The position numbers and the translations under genes were made by a program. A stretch of 8,290 bases of DNA from Desulfobacula sp. (GTDB taxonomy: Bacteria; Desulfobacterota; Desulfobacteria; Desulfobacterales; Desulfobacteraceae). Every line of letters begins with the position of its first letter. The stretch's first letter is position 1. Shown in pieces: positions 1 through 6,532 of this stretch. The stretch spans positions 1-8,290 of the forward strand of contig JAABTB010000083.1 of the NCBI GenBank assembly GCA_011390085.1. The letters are read 5' to 3'. The notes under the pieces were generated by a model that worked only from the letters and a program-made list of their open reading frames with translations, did not search any database and was not told the DNA's origin.

Positions 1-2
1 CC

Positions 3-629
3 AATCAGATCGGTATCCGAAACAGCCGATTGACGGACCCGGTATCACGGGCCGAAAATGTTCGACCCGCCTATGATCCATTTCAAGATGCTGCGCCGTT
101 GACACCGGATGACCCGAACCAGGATAAAAATTCAGGCATGCCCTCAAAGGCCCTCCGCATGATAGATCAGATAGAAATCTTGGAGCTGGATACCGGTCTG
201 TATGGAAAAGGATATATCAGGGCTCAAAAAGCGGTTGATCCCCTTGAATGGTTTTTTCAGGCGCATTTTTATCAGGACCCTGTCTGTCCCGGCTCCCTTG
301 GAATCGAATCCTTTCTCCAGATGATCCGGTTTTTTCTTCTGGAGAAATTCGAGGTTGATCCCGATGAATACGAACCTGACCTTTTAGTGGGGCAACCCCA
401 TGAATGGATTTACCGGGGCCAGATCATACCGGACCATAAAAAAATTCAGGTTCATGCCCATATCAAAGATACAGTTGCTGCGGATAAAGGCTACACTGTT
501 GTTGCAGACGGCTCTTTGACCGTGGATGGAATCTGTATCTATGAAATGAAAAATTTCGGAATCGTTTTCTCAAAAATTTCGGAACCGACAAAAAGGATAA
601 AAATTCAGGATATATCTGAACAGAATTAA
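3..629 (+). CDS. 3' end of PfaC-like polyunsaturated fatty acid/secondary-lipid synthase (terminal FabA-like dehydratase domain), partial
   Basis: The reading frame is open from the window edge, so the first in-frame TTG (30) is not the gene start; about 208 C-terminal residues are visible. After a Pro/Asp-rich linker (about the first 45 residues) comes a FabA-type hotdog dehydratase domain. Its signature is AHFYQDPVCPGSLGIE, with the FabA catalytic His encoded at 264-266. Fourteen residues later, Glu (306-308) sits where E. coli FabA has Asp84. A second-half hotdog strand, YRGQIIP, follows. From memory, this spacing and the Glu match the last dehydratase of PfaC in Pfa synthases (KS-CLF-DH-DH order). 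These enzymes dehydrate or isomerise 3-hydroxyacyl-ACP during anaerobic-type synthesis of polyunsaturated or related long-chain lipids in the cytoplasm. The gene's TAA overlaps the stop of the convergent M16 gene. A stand-alone FabA is less likely because of the long in-frame upstream extension. The domain call is firm; the assignment to PfaC rather than another type I synthase is inferred. Confidence 0.8.
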   Translation, partial: NQIGIRNSRLTDPVSRAENVRPAYDPFQDAAPLTPDDPNQDKNSGMPSKALRMIDQIEILELDTGLYGKGYIRAQKAVDPLEWFFQAHFYQDPVCPGSLGIESFLQMIRFFLLEKFEVDPDEYEPDLLVGQPHEWIYRGQIIPDHKKIQVHAHIKDTVAADKGYTVVADGSLTVDGICIYEMKNFGIVFSKISEPTKRIKIQDISEQN

Positions 630-3448
630 TCGGATTGGATTCGAATCAAAGCCCTGTTTTCGATTTTCAAATATTTTTTTGCCAGCAGAAATAATTCTTC
701 CGCAGTGATGGCGGTATAGTCCTTTATCAACTCTTTGGCCCATTCCAATTTCTGAGGATACCGGTAAGAATCGGCCATAACCGAATTCAGCCAATACTCG
801 TTGGTTTCCACATATATTTTAAGGTGGTTGATCGCAGGCCCCAGGGCAATATCCAGATCTTGCTGGGATATCCTCGCCGAAGTTAATTCGCCAATGATAT
901 CTGTTATTTTCTGGTACACCAATTCATGCTTTTCCTGTTTTGCCTGTACAACAATATGCAGGACCCCATAATCGTCAAAAATCAAAGAGGGCTCATTATA
1001 AACATAGGGCGAATAGGTTTCACCCAGCTCCTCCCGAATCAGAAGCCTGAGTTTTTCAGAAAAAACTTTGGACAGGAGGGTCAGTCTCCGGGTCTGGGCA
1101 ATATCCCAGAAATCATCGGTCAAAAAAGCCACATGAACCACCCCTGCTTCAATTTTGGTGTCGATTTTCAGATCCAGTTGCCGGCCTTGGGGAAAACCGA
1201 TTTGTCTGGAATGGGTCGGGATCTGATCTTCCCTCGAAGATAATGCTCCCAGATAATGATCGGCCAGGGAAATGACTTTCTCCGGATCAATATCCCCGAT
1301 AAGGGAAACTTCAACCGGAGCTCCTTTAAAATAAGGCTCTATCCATTCTCGTATATCCTTTATGGAATACGCCTGCATCCTGGCGGGTTCAGGCAAGCCG
1401 AATCCCGGATCATTGTTGGCCAGGAAAGGATTCCCCTTGATCTGCATGATTCCTTCGGGTTTTCTCAAGAGGCCCGCATACATCTGCTGATACTGTATAT
1501 TTGTACGCTCAAGGGTTTCTTCCCGGAAGCCGGGATCATTTAAATAATGATAAATGAGCTGGAATAAGAGCTCGGTTTCTTCCGGGTCGGCAGAACCGGA
1601 AAAAGAAAAATAATTGTCATTAATATCAAAATTGATATTCATTTTACGTCCTGCCAGGGCCTCTTCCATCTGGTCGGCATTTAATTGTCCTAGACCGCTT
1701 TTTTGGATAACGGATTCGGCCATGAAGGACAACCCTGGTTTTAACAGAGGTTCTGATTTTCTCCCCTGTCCAAAACAAACCTTGAAGAGGATTTCATTTT
1801 GCTTATAATCCGTAGACTTTAAATTCAGCCGGACCTTGTTTTTTAATTCAAGGGTGGTGATCCCAAGGTCCCGGACATTATCCTCTCTATGTTTGATCCC
1901 CCCTGTTGCGGGTTCAGGAATTTCAAGATACGGAAAGGCTTTTGATTCGAGCTGACTGTATTTTTCAATTTCTTTTAAACCGGCTTTCGCATAGGTATCC
2001 AGAATCTCGGCAGGGGGATCATCTGCATCTATTGACGTATTCCCTGTCACCATGATGAGCCTTGGGTCTTGGGGCCATAATTGGATCAGCCTGTCCTGGG
2101 TATCCTTTAAAGATATGGACCGGATATAGGGTTCCAAAATATCCTTTCTCTGCCGGGCCGATAAGAGCATTTTCTTTCCGTTCACACCCGCCAGGAGCCG
2201 GTCTGCAATATCTTCACTTTTCTGCGTGTCCCATTGATCGACCTCTCTCTCCAGATCGGACAGAAATTCTGCTTTAACCCTGTCCAGTTCATTCTGTTCA
2301 AATCCAAAGGTCAATCCCTGCCGCAAGGCCATTTCCATATCACCCAGGGCTTGCTTCCATTTTTCAGGCTCGCAGGCAGCATGAACGGCAGATATGCAAA
2401 CATGATTCAGCATGGTGCCGGAGAAAACAGAAACATCTGAAAAACCGCCGGTTTGATCACGGGCCTGTTTAAGCAGACGGTTTTGCAGCATTGAATGAGA
2501 TATTTGCGTTAAGATGTCTGACTTAAGGGTTTCAGGGGTTTCTGGTTCAAATAGTTTCCAGCCAAGGGTCTCTATGGTGACGTGGGTATTGCCGGCCTCG
2601 GGCTCATAATGATAGAAGGCCTTGGTTTTTTCATGTTCCTTCCATTGGGTTGAAGGAAGAATCGGAATACCGGAAGAACGGGGAAAAAGAGATGAAAACC
2701 GATCTCTTATGAGAGGTTCCACGGTTTTCATATCAACGTCTCCCACCACGATCAAGGCCATGTTATCCGGACGATACCATTTGTCATAATAGGATTTGAG
2801 AAGTTTCTGGTCGGCCTTCTGGATAACGGATTCCAATCCTATGGGAAATCTTTGAGAGAAAAGCGAGTCCGGGAGTTCAAATTCAAGGGTTTTTTTAAAG
2901 GTCCGGAAGGAAACCGAATCCCTCTCCCGTTTCTCGGCAAGAATTATCCCTTGTTCACGAAGGATTTCATTTTCCAAAAGACTTGCCCCTTCGGCATAAT
3001 CCTGAATAACCGTGAAGGCCTTTTCCAAATGATGTTGATCTCCCTTGGGCAGGGACAGGGTGTACGTCGTATTAAAAAAACCCGTCTGGGCGTTGGCATC
3101 GGCACCGAATTCCATACCAATGGATTGAAAATAGGCTATCAATTCTCCGGGCTTGAAATGTTTCGAACCATTAAACAACATATGTTCCAGAAAATGGGCA
3201 ACCCCCTGCTGATCTTCAGTTTCATGTAAGGACCCGGAAAATAGGGTCAGGTAAATAAAAACCCTGTCGTCAGGGAGAGGGTTTTCCATGAGCAGATACT
3301 GAAACCCATTAGGAAGCGCTCCGGATACAAGGGCAGGATCGGTCTGAATACCGTTTCCAATGGGAACGAAGGGGTGTCTCGGCGCACATGAGACAATCAG
3401 TAAAAAACAAAGAACAGCAGCCTTGACGGCGAGGGCTTTTATTTTCAA
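626..3448 (-). CDS. M16 family zinc metalloprotease (pitrilysin/insulinase-like), lipoprotein
   Basis: About 940 residues, the two-lobed M16 length. The N-terminus has a basic KIK, a hydrophobic stretch and a lipobox LIVSC (Cys21), so a lipidated periplasmic protein is expected. The inverted zinc motif HFLEH is at residues 85-89, with the downstream acidic ligand in ILAEKR near residue 172. An M16 C-terminal-type domain follows (YRPDNMALIVVGDVD). The second half repeats the fold without HxxEH and ends with the substrate-binding Arg...Tyr motif REELGETYSPY (about 805-812). The active site is complete, so it should degrade unfolded peptides in the periplasm. It is the downstream gene of an operon with the PpiD-like chaperone. 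An upstream in-frame TTG at 3460 overlaps the chaperone's TGA but has no Shine-Dalgarno. The TTG at 3448 has GAGG (3455-3458) six bases upstream, so I prefer it. PqqL-like or YmxG-like proteases are the nearest named relatives; I assign no symbol. Confidence 0.93.
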   Translation of the reverse strand: MKIKALAVKAAVLCFLLIVSCAPRHPFVPIGNGIQTDPALVSGALPNGFQYLLMENPLPDDRVFIYLTLFSGSLHETEDQQGVAHFLEHMLFNGSKHFKPGELIAYFQSIGMEFGADANAQTGFFNTTYTLSLPKGDQHHLEKAFTVIQDYAEGASLLENEILREQGIILAEKRERDSVSFRTFKKTLEFELPDSLFSQRFPIGLESVIQKADQKLLKSYYDKWYRPDNMALIVVGDVDMKTVEPLIRDRFSSLFPRSSGIPILPSTQWKEHEKTKAFYHYEPEAGNTHVTIETLGWKLFEPETPETLKSDILTQISHSMLQNRLLKQARDQTGGFSDVSVFSGTMLNHVCISAVHAACEPEKWKQALGDMEMALRQGLTFGFEQNELDRVKAEFLSDLEREVDQWDTQKSEDIADRLLAGVNGKKMLLSARQRKDILEPYIRSISLKDTQDRLIQLWPQDPRLIMVTGNTSIDADDPPAEILDTYAKAGLKEIEKYSQLESKAFPYLEIPEPATGGIKHREDNVRDLGITTLELKNKVRLNLKSTDYKQNEILFKVCFGQGRKSEPLLKPGLSFMAESVIQKSGLGQLNADQMEEALAGRKMNINFDINDNYFSFSGSADPEETELLFQLIYHYLNDPGFREETLERTNIQYQQMYAGLLRKPEGIMQIKGNPFLANNDPGFGLPEPARMQAYSIKDIREWIEPYFKGAPVEVSLIGDIDPEKVISLADHYLGALSSREDQIPTHSRQIGFPQGRQLDLKIDTKIEAGVVHVAFLTDDFWDIAQTRRLTLLSKVFSEKLRLLIREELGETYSPYVYNEPSLIFDDYGVLHIVVQAKQEKHELVYQKITDIIGELTSARISQQDLDIALGPAINHLKIYVETNEYWLNSVMADSYRYPQKLEWAKELIKDYTAITAEELFLLAKKYLKIENRALIRIQSD

Positions 3449-3460
3449 ACCGGTCCTCAA
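3446..3460 (-). promoter_or_regulatory. Coupled stop / Shine-Dalgarno / TTG start between ppiD and the M16 gene
   Basis: On the minus strand the sequence TTGAGGACCGGTTTG holds the ppiD TGA stop (3457-3459), a GAGG Shine-Dalgarno sharing bases with that stop (3455-3458), and a TTG start (3446-3448) six bases further on. A second TTG (3458-3460) overlaps the stop itself. This layout implies translational coupling, with ribosomes ending ppiD re-initiating on the protease gene. Confidence 0.6.
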
Positions 3461-5349
3461 TTCAGAAGCTGCGGATCATACTCAATGGTATAGCGTTTTT
3501 TCAATTCGGTGATCCATGACTGAAACGCCTGGCTCTGTTTTCTTTGCGCGATCTGCTGTTTCAGATCCGTCATATTCTCGGTCATCTCGGAATCAGAGGG
3601 TATTTTCTTTTCTTTAAATCCGACAAGATAATATCCTGTCGGGGCTTCAATGATTTCCGGAAAGATCTTCTGATTCTCGTTTACGGAAAAACCGGCCTGA
3701 ATAAATTCAGGAGAATTTCCAATGTCTTCGATGGTGCCGTTTCTTGAAAACAAAGGGGTGGTCTTGAGTTCAAGACGATTGTCCTTGGCGATCTGGGCCA
3801 GGGATTGGGTCTCCTTTGTTTTTTCAAGATAAAGCCGGGCCTCTTCTTTTGCTTTGGCTTGCCGGAGATTTTCCGTCAGGTCCTGAATGACTTTGTCTTT
3901 GGCTTGATCCAGGTCCAGAACCGTTGAATCGATTTTCTGAACCACCTTGATCAGGTAGTAGGAATTCCCGATCTGTTTCACATCACTGATATTGTCGTTC
4001 GCCAGTTCAAAGGCTATTTCGGCAAATTCCTGACCGTCCGGCATATCAAGTCCTTCACCGCTGATGGAAAATTCCCCTGTTTCCATAACCGGTTTCCCGC
4101 TGATCCGCGCCACCTGATCCAGATCATCCCCGTCAATGACGGCATCAAATGCTTCTCCGGCTTTTAGATAAGCTGCATTCTGCGATTCCTGAAGCTCCAG
4201 GGTCGCCCTTATTTTTTCCGACACCTGGCTCAAGGTCAATGTGGAAGCGTTTTCTTTTGATATCAGTTTGATAATGTGCCAGCCAAACATGGTTTTGACC
4301 GGTTTGCTGATGTCCCCGGCTTGCATGGAAAAGGCCTGATCTGCAAAAGGTTGTACCATCTGTTGTTTTTCAAACCGGCCCAGGTATCCGCCGTTGTCCT
4401 TTGAAGCATCTTCTGAATATTTTTTGGCAAGGGCCTCAAAGCCTTCTCCTTTTATGATCCGGTCATAGATGTCAAGTGCCCGTTTTTCAGCTTCCTTTGC
4501 CGCATCTTCGGTGGCCTTTTCATCGGCTTTAATCAGAATGTGTCCGGCTTCAACGGTTTCCGGAATTTGAAATTCCTTTGGATGCTGGTCATAATAGTCT
4601 TTAACCTGGGTTTCCGTGATGCTCACCTTATCTTTATGATCTTCAGGAGCAAAATTCAAATACAGGGCCTTCACTTTGGGTTCGGATTTATATTGATCCG
4701 TATGTTCCTCATAATATTGTTTTATCTGTGCATCATCGGGATGGATGTCCGTATATTTTGTCGGGTCAAACCCAATATACTCCACTGCAGTTTGGGTGTT
4801 CAAAAACCGATACCAGTTCCGGGCTTCAAGATCAGATACATTAACGGTATTCATCAAGACCGACCTTAATTTTCCTTCCCTCATGGATATCCTCTGGAGG
4901 TGCTCAAAGCTTTCAGGTGTAAGAAATTCCCGGCTTAAAACGGCTTTGTATTGATCCATATTAAAAACACCGTCTTTCTGGAACGCTTTAAACGAAATCA
5001 AGGCATCCTGAAGTTCCTTTTCAGAAACCTCGATATTCAGCTTATCTGCTTCGGCAAGCATGATCTTTTGATTGATCAATGCATCAAGGGCCTGCTGTTT
5101 AATATTCAGGACCTTTAACATCTCTTCGTTTAATTCCTGGCCGAACTGGGCCCGATATTGGTCAACAATGGATTTATAGGTCTGCTGGTATTCCTTCATG
5201 GTGATGGGTTCATCGTCAACCGTTGCAATCGAATCCCCTCTTTTTGATCCAAAGGATCCGACACCCAGGAAGACAAACACAATTACAATAATCCCAAGAA
5301 ATATCTTTATGATCCAGTTCCCGGTATTTTCCCGCAGATAACTCAGCAT
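3457..5349 (-). CDS. ppiD: PpiD/SurA-like membrane-anchored parvulin peptidyl-prolyl isomerase
   Basis: About 630 residues, close to E. coli PpiD (623). A short cytoplasmic N-terminus (LSYLRENTGNW) precedes one transmembrane segment (about residues 12-32) and then a large periplasmic part. A SurA/PpiD N-terminal chaperone region covers about 35-180. A single well-formed parvulin domain lies at about 262-366, marked by VEAGHILIKA, the YSED-GGYLG core and FGWHIIKL. A C-terminal helical region with a second, degenerate parvulin-like part follows, as in PpiD. Family knowledge: PpiD helps newly exported proteins fold at the Sec translocon exit. The ATG at 5349 is preferred over GTG at 5352 because AAGGAG (5356-5361) is six bases upstream. 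It is the first gene of an operon with the M16 protease, and its TGA lies inside the protease's translation-initiation region. It is transcribed divergently from tRNA-Ala. The isomerase domain looks complete, although PpiD parvulin domains often lack activity. Confidence 0.93.
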   Translation of the reverse strand: MLSYLRENTGNWIIKIFLGIIVIVFVFLGVGSFGSKRGDSIATVDDEPITMKEYQQTYKSIVDQYRAQFGQELNEEMLKVLNIKQQALDALINQKIMLAEADKLNIEVSEKELQDALISFKAFQKDGVFNMDQYKAVLSREFLTPESFEHLQRISMREGKLRSVLMNTVNVSDLEARNWYRFLNTQTAVEYIGFDPTKYTDIHPDDAQIKQYYEEHTDQYKSEPKVKALYLNFAPEDHKDKVSITETQVKDYYDQHPKEFQIPETVEAGHILIKADEKATEDAAKEAEKRALDIYDRIIKGEGFEALAKKYSEDASKDNGGYLGRFEKQQMVQPFADQAFSMQAGDISKPVKTMFGWHIIKLISKENASTLTLSQVSEKIRATLELQESQNAAYLKAGEAFDAVIDGDDLDQVARISGKPVMETGEFSISGEGLDMPDGQEFAEIAFELANDNISDVKQIGNSYYLIKVVQKIDSTVLDLDQAKDKVIQDLTENLRQAKAKEEARLYLEKTKETQSLAQIAKDNRLELKTTPLFSRNGTIEDIGNSPEFIQAGFSVNENQKIFPEIIEAPTGYYLVGFKEKKIPSDSEMTENMTDLKQQIAQRKQSQAFQSWITELKKRYTIEYDPQLLN

Positions 5350-5392
5350 CACGTTCTCCTTAACTCTCCTGAAAAAGGTAATTATAAAATAA

Positions 5393-5502
5393 ACAGGGCA
5401 TATTATCGTTTCACGAAAGCCTGTGTCAATATTTTATTCTTTGAAGTGCTGCCCTGCCCCCATAAAAAAATTCTAAAAACATAATTTTTTATTGACAGGG
5501 CA
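5393..5502. repeat. Three copies of CAGGGCA in the divergent ppiD/tRNA-Ala regulatory region
   Basis: ACAGGGCA occurs at 5393-5400 and 5495-5502 in the same orientation, and the reverse complement TGCCCTG is at 5450-5456. The left copy covers the predicted start site of the ppiD operon. The right copy overlaps the -35 of the tRNA promoter. The middle copy lies between the two promoters. This placement would suit a regulator binding half-sites, but no known operator is recognised. Confidence 0.4.
5402..5429 (-). promoter_or_regulatory. Likely sigma70 promoter of the ppiD-M16 operon
   Basis: Reading the minus strand, a perfect -35 TTGACA (5424-5429) is followed after 16 bases by GATAAT (5402-5407), a 5/6 match to the -10 consensus. 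The predicted start near 5395 gives a leader of about 45 bases before the AAGGAG ribosome binding site. A perfect TATAAT also occurs further down (5381-5386) but has no -35 partner at the right distance. Confidence 0.55.
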
Positions 5503-5520
5503 ACGGCAATCTATTATTTA
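5461..5520 (+). promoter_or_regulatory. Strong sigma70 promoter with UP-like A/T tract for tRNA-Ala
   Basis: A perfect -35 TTGACA (5492-5497) is followed by a 17-base spacer and the -10 TATTTA (5515-5520). Transcription should start near 5527, about ten bases before the mature tRNA. Directly upstream, 5461-5491 is almost pure A/T with phased A and T runs, as in UP elements that bind the RNA polymerase alpha subunit at stable-RNA promoters. Confidence 0.7.
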
Positions 5521-5537
5521 AGTACATCTTCCGATAC

Positions 5538-5613
5538 GGGGCTGTAGCTCAGCTGGGAGAGCGCATGGCTGGCAGCCATGAGGTCAGGGGTTCGATCCCC
5601 CTCAGCTCCACCA
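5538..5613 (+). tRNA. tRNA-Ala, anticodon GGC
   Basis: A full cloverleaf can be folded by eye. The acceptor stem is GGGGCTG/CAGCTCC with one G-U pair. The D stem is GCTC/GAGC, the anticodon stem CATGG/CCATG and the T stem AGGGG/CCCCT with loop TTCGATC. The anticodon loop CTGGCAG gives GGC at 5571-5573, which reads alanine GCC and GCU codons. The discriminator is A (5610) and CCA (5611-5613) is encoded. It has its own strong promoter. No hairpin terminator is seen in the 25 bases before the convergent antitoxin gene. Its 3' end borders a patch of decayed toxin-antitoxin-like genes. Confidence 0.97.
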
Positions 5614-5638
5614 ACCTATGAATAAATTCAGACTATAT

Positions 5639-5935
5639 TTAGGCAGCATTTTCTTTTGTCTCAATGGTCAATGTTAATCCGAGGGTATTTAATATTTTAT
5701 TTAAACTTGAAAGATTGGGATTGCCTTTCTCTGACAGCATCCGATACATGGTTTCTCTATTGAGATCAGTTTCTTTAGCAACCATTGAGATCCCTTTAGC
5801 TTTTGCCACATCCCTGAGTGCCAGCATAAATATTTCCTGGGAACCTTCCCGCAGCGCCTCATTTAAATATTCAACGGCATACACGGGGTTCTGCAATCTT
5901 TCTAAAAGCCCTTTTTGATAATTTGCAGTTGCCAT
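5639..5935 (-). CDS. HigA-type addiction module antitoxin (HTH), intact
   Basis: 98 residues starting at the ATG at 5935, the normal size for antitoxins of the HigA/COG3636 type. The N-terminus has the typical linker (RLQNPVYAVEYLNEAL). Next comes a lambda-Cro-like helix-turn-helix at about residues 35-85, with the turn and recognition helix around GISMVAKETDLNRETMYRML, then NPNLSSLNKILNTLGL. In intact loci this protein neutralises a RelE/ParE-fold toxin and represses its own operon. A strong ribosome binding site sits six bases upstream. The same frame continues upstream into the first half of the toxin (to 6112), so a 157-residue fusion is possible. The internal ribosome binding site and family alignment make the 98-residue form the likelier main product. 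It may persist as a DNA-binding orphan antitoxin. Confidence 0.85.
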   Translation of the reverse strand: MATANYQKGLLERLQNPVYAVEYLNEALREGSQEIFMLALRDVAKAKGISMVAKETDLNRETMYRMLSEKGNPNLSSLNKILNTLGLTLTIETKENAA

Positions 5936-6112
5936 TATTTTCCTCCTATATATTCTTTTAGCATCGCCGAAGTTACCGAGTCTTAACCTGCCTATCCTGA
6001 CATCAATTTTAACCTGAGTCTGGATGTCTTTAAGAGAATCAAACCCGTCCCTGAAAGGATTTTTGCCACCAGCGGTAATATATTCCTGTATAATTCTCTC
6101 TGTTGTTTCCAT
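5936..6112 (-). pseudogene. HigB-type (TIGR02683-like) addiction toxin, C-terminal half deleted, fused to the antitoxin
   Basis: About 53 residues match the N-terminal half of RelE/ParE-fold killer proteins paired with COG3636 antitoxins. IIQEYITAGGKNPFRDGFDSL and VRIGRLRLGNFGDAK are the characteristic parts. In family members NFGD.K is followed by roughly 50 more residues, including a conserved segment of the type ELR..YGPGYRVYF, which carries the basic and aromatic residues needed for RNase activity. Here the frame passes straight from AK through the translated ribosome binding site (RIYRRK) into the antitoxin ATG, without a stop. An in-frame internal deletion is the simplest explanation, and the remnant should be non-toxic. 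The start at 6110-6112 has no Shine-Dalgarno, and the predicted transcript starts at or within it. Confidence 0.75.
5942..5947 (-). promoter_or_regulatory. Internal ribosome binding site of the antitoxin
   Basis: AGGAGG on the minus strand, six bases before the ATG at 5935. It is the strongest Shine-Dalgarno in the window. It lies inside the fused reading frame, where it is translated as part of RIYRRK. This marks the original toxin/antitoxin gene boundary. Confidence 0.8.
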
Positions 6113-6114
6113 TA

Positions 6115-6148
6115 ATTATAATGTAGCTTTTAAACTACAAAATGTCAA
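6115..6148 (-). promoter_or_regulatory. Promoter and palindromic operator of the toxin-antitoxin remnant
   Basis: Minus strand: -35 TTGACA (6143-6148), a 17-base spacer, then TACATT (6120-6125), with a perfect TATAAT just beyond (6115-6120; its spacer would be 22). Between them lies an imperfect palindrome with TGTAG/CTACA arms (6122-6139, 14 of 18 positions symmetric). That is the position expected for an autorepressor site of a HigA-type antitoxin. The start of transcription would fall at about 6108-6113, on the toxin ATG itself. Confidence 0.5.
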
Positions 6149-6445
6149 ATGCTTTTATCAAATAGATCATTCTATCTCAATGTTGCTGGTATCGACGCTG
6201 CCAATGTTTTCTCAGGGCATGAAACCTCCTTAGAAATTAGACACTTGCTGGTTCATTCTGAAGGAAAGGCAGACCAACCATTCTGTAATATATTCCCAGC
6301 AGTTTGTAATAGAGTTGGGCAAAAGATAAAACTTGCTAAAATTTCTCTTTTAGCGGATCGCAAAAAGCTCTTGCCACTGATGTCCGGCGTAAAACTGTAT
6401 ACATATTCCAGCCCGGAAAATTTTCACCAGAGCCTGTCTACCTAA
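6149..6445 (+). pseudogene. HEPN-like domain protein, 5'-truncated remnant
   Basis: An ORF of 98 residues from ATG 6149; the frame is open only from 6134. The stretch LEIRHLLVHSEGKAD (residues 29-42) carries Rx4H (Arg31-His36), the catalytic motif of HEPN ribonucleases. It is followed by F-x(n)-P and VGQKIKLA, in the order I recall from HEPN proteins with an RHxxVH core. HEPN domains act in toxin-antitoxin and abortive-infection systems. Most of the N-terminal helical bundle, which would normally hold the first helices, is missing, and there is no Shine-Dalgarno before the ATG. The ORF begins about 35 bases from the divergent toxin start, so it is probably the 3' part of a gene cut by recombination. 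The family call rests on a short motif and is tentative. Confidence 0.4.
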
Positions 6446-6497
6446 ATGAGATCATTAGCCTGTTGTTTGGCCCGGCTGCATAGGGTGAGGACAGGCT
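6431..6497. repeat. 8-bp perfect inverted repeat around the gap between two remnants
   Basis: AGCCTGTC (6431-6438) and GACAGGCT (6490-6497) are perfect inverted copies with 51 bases between them. They flank the non-coding gap between the HEPN-like and DUF4160 remnants. The loop is too long for an obvious terminator. They could be the scar of a lost small element or coincidence. Nothing else is seen in 6446-6532. Confidence 0.3.
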
Positions 6498-6532
6498 GAA
6501 GAAAAGATATTCCTCCATCTGACGTCAGCCCC

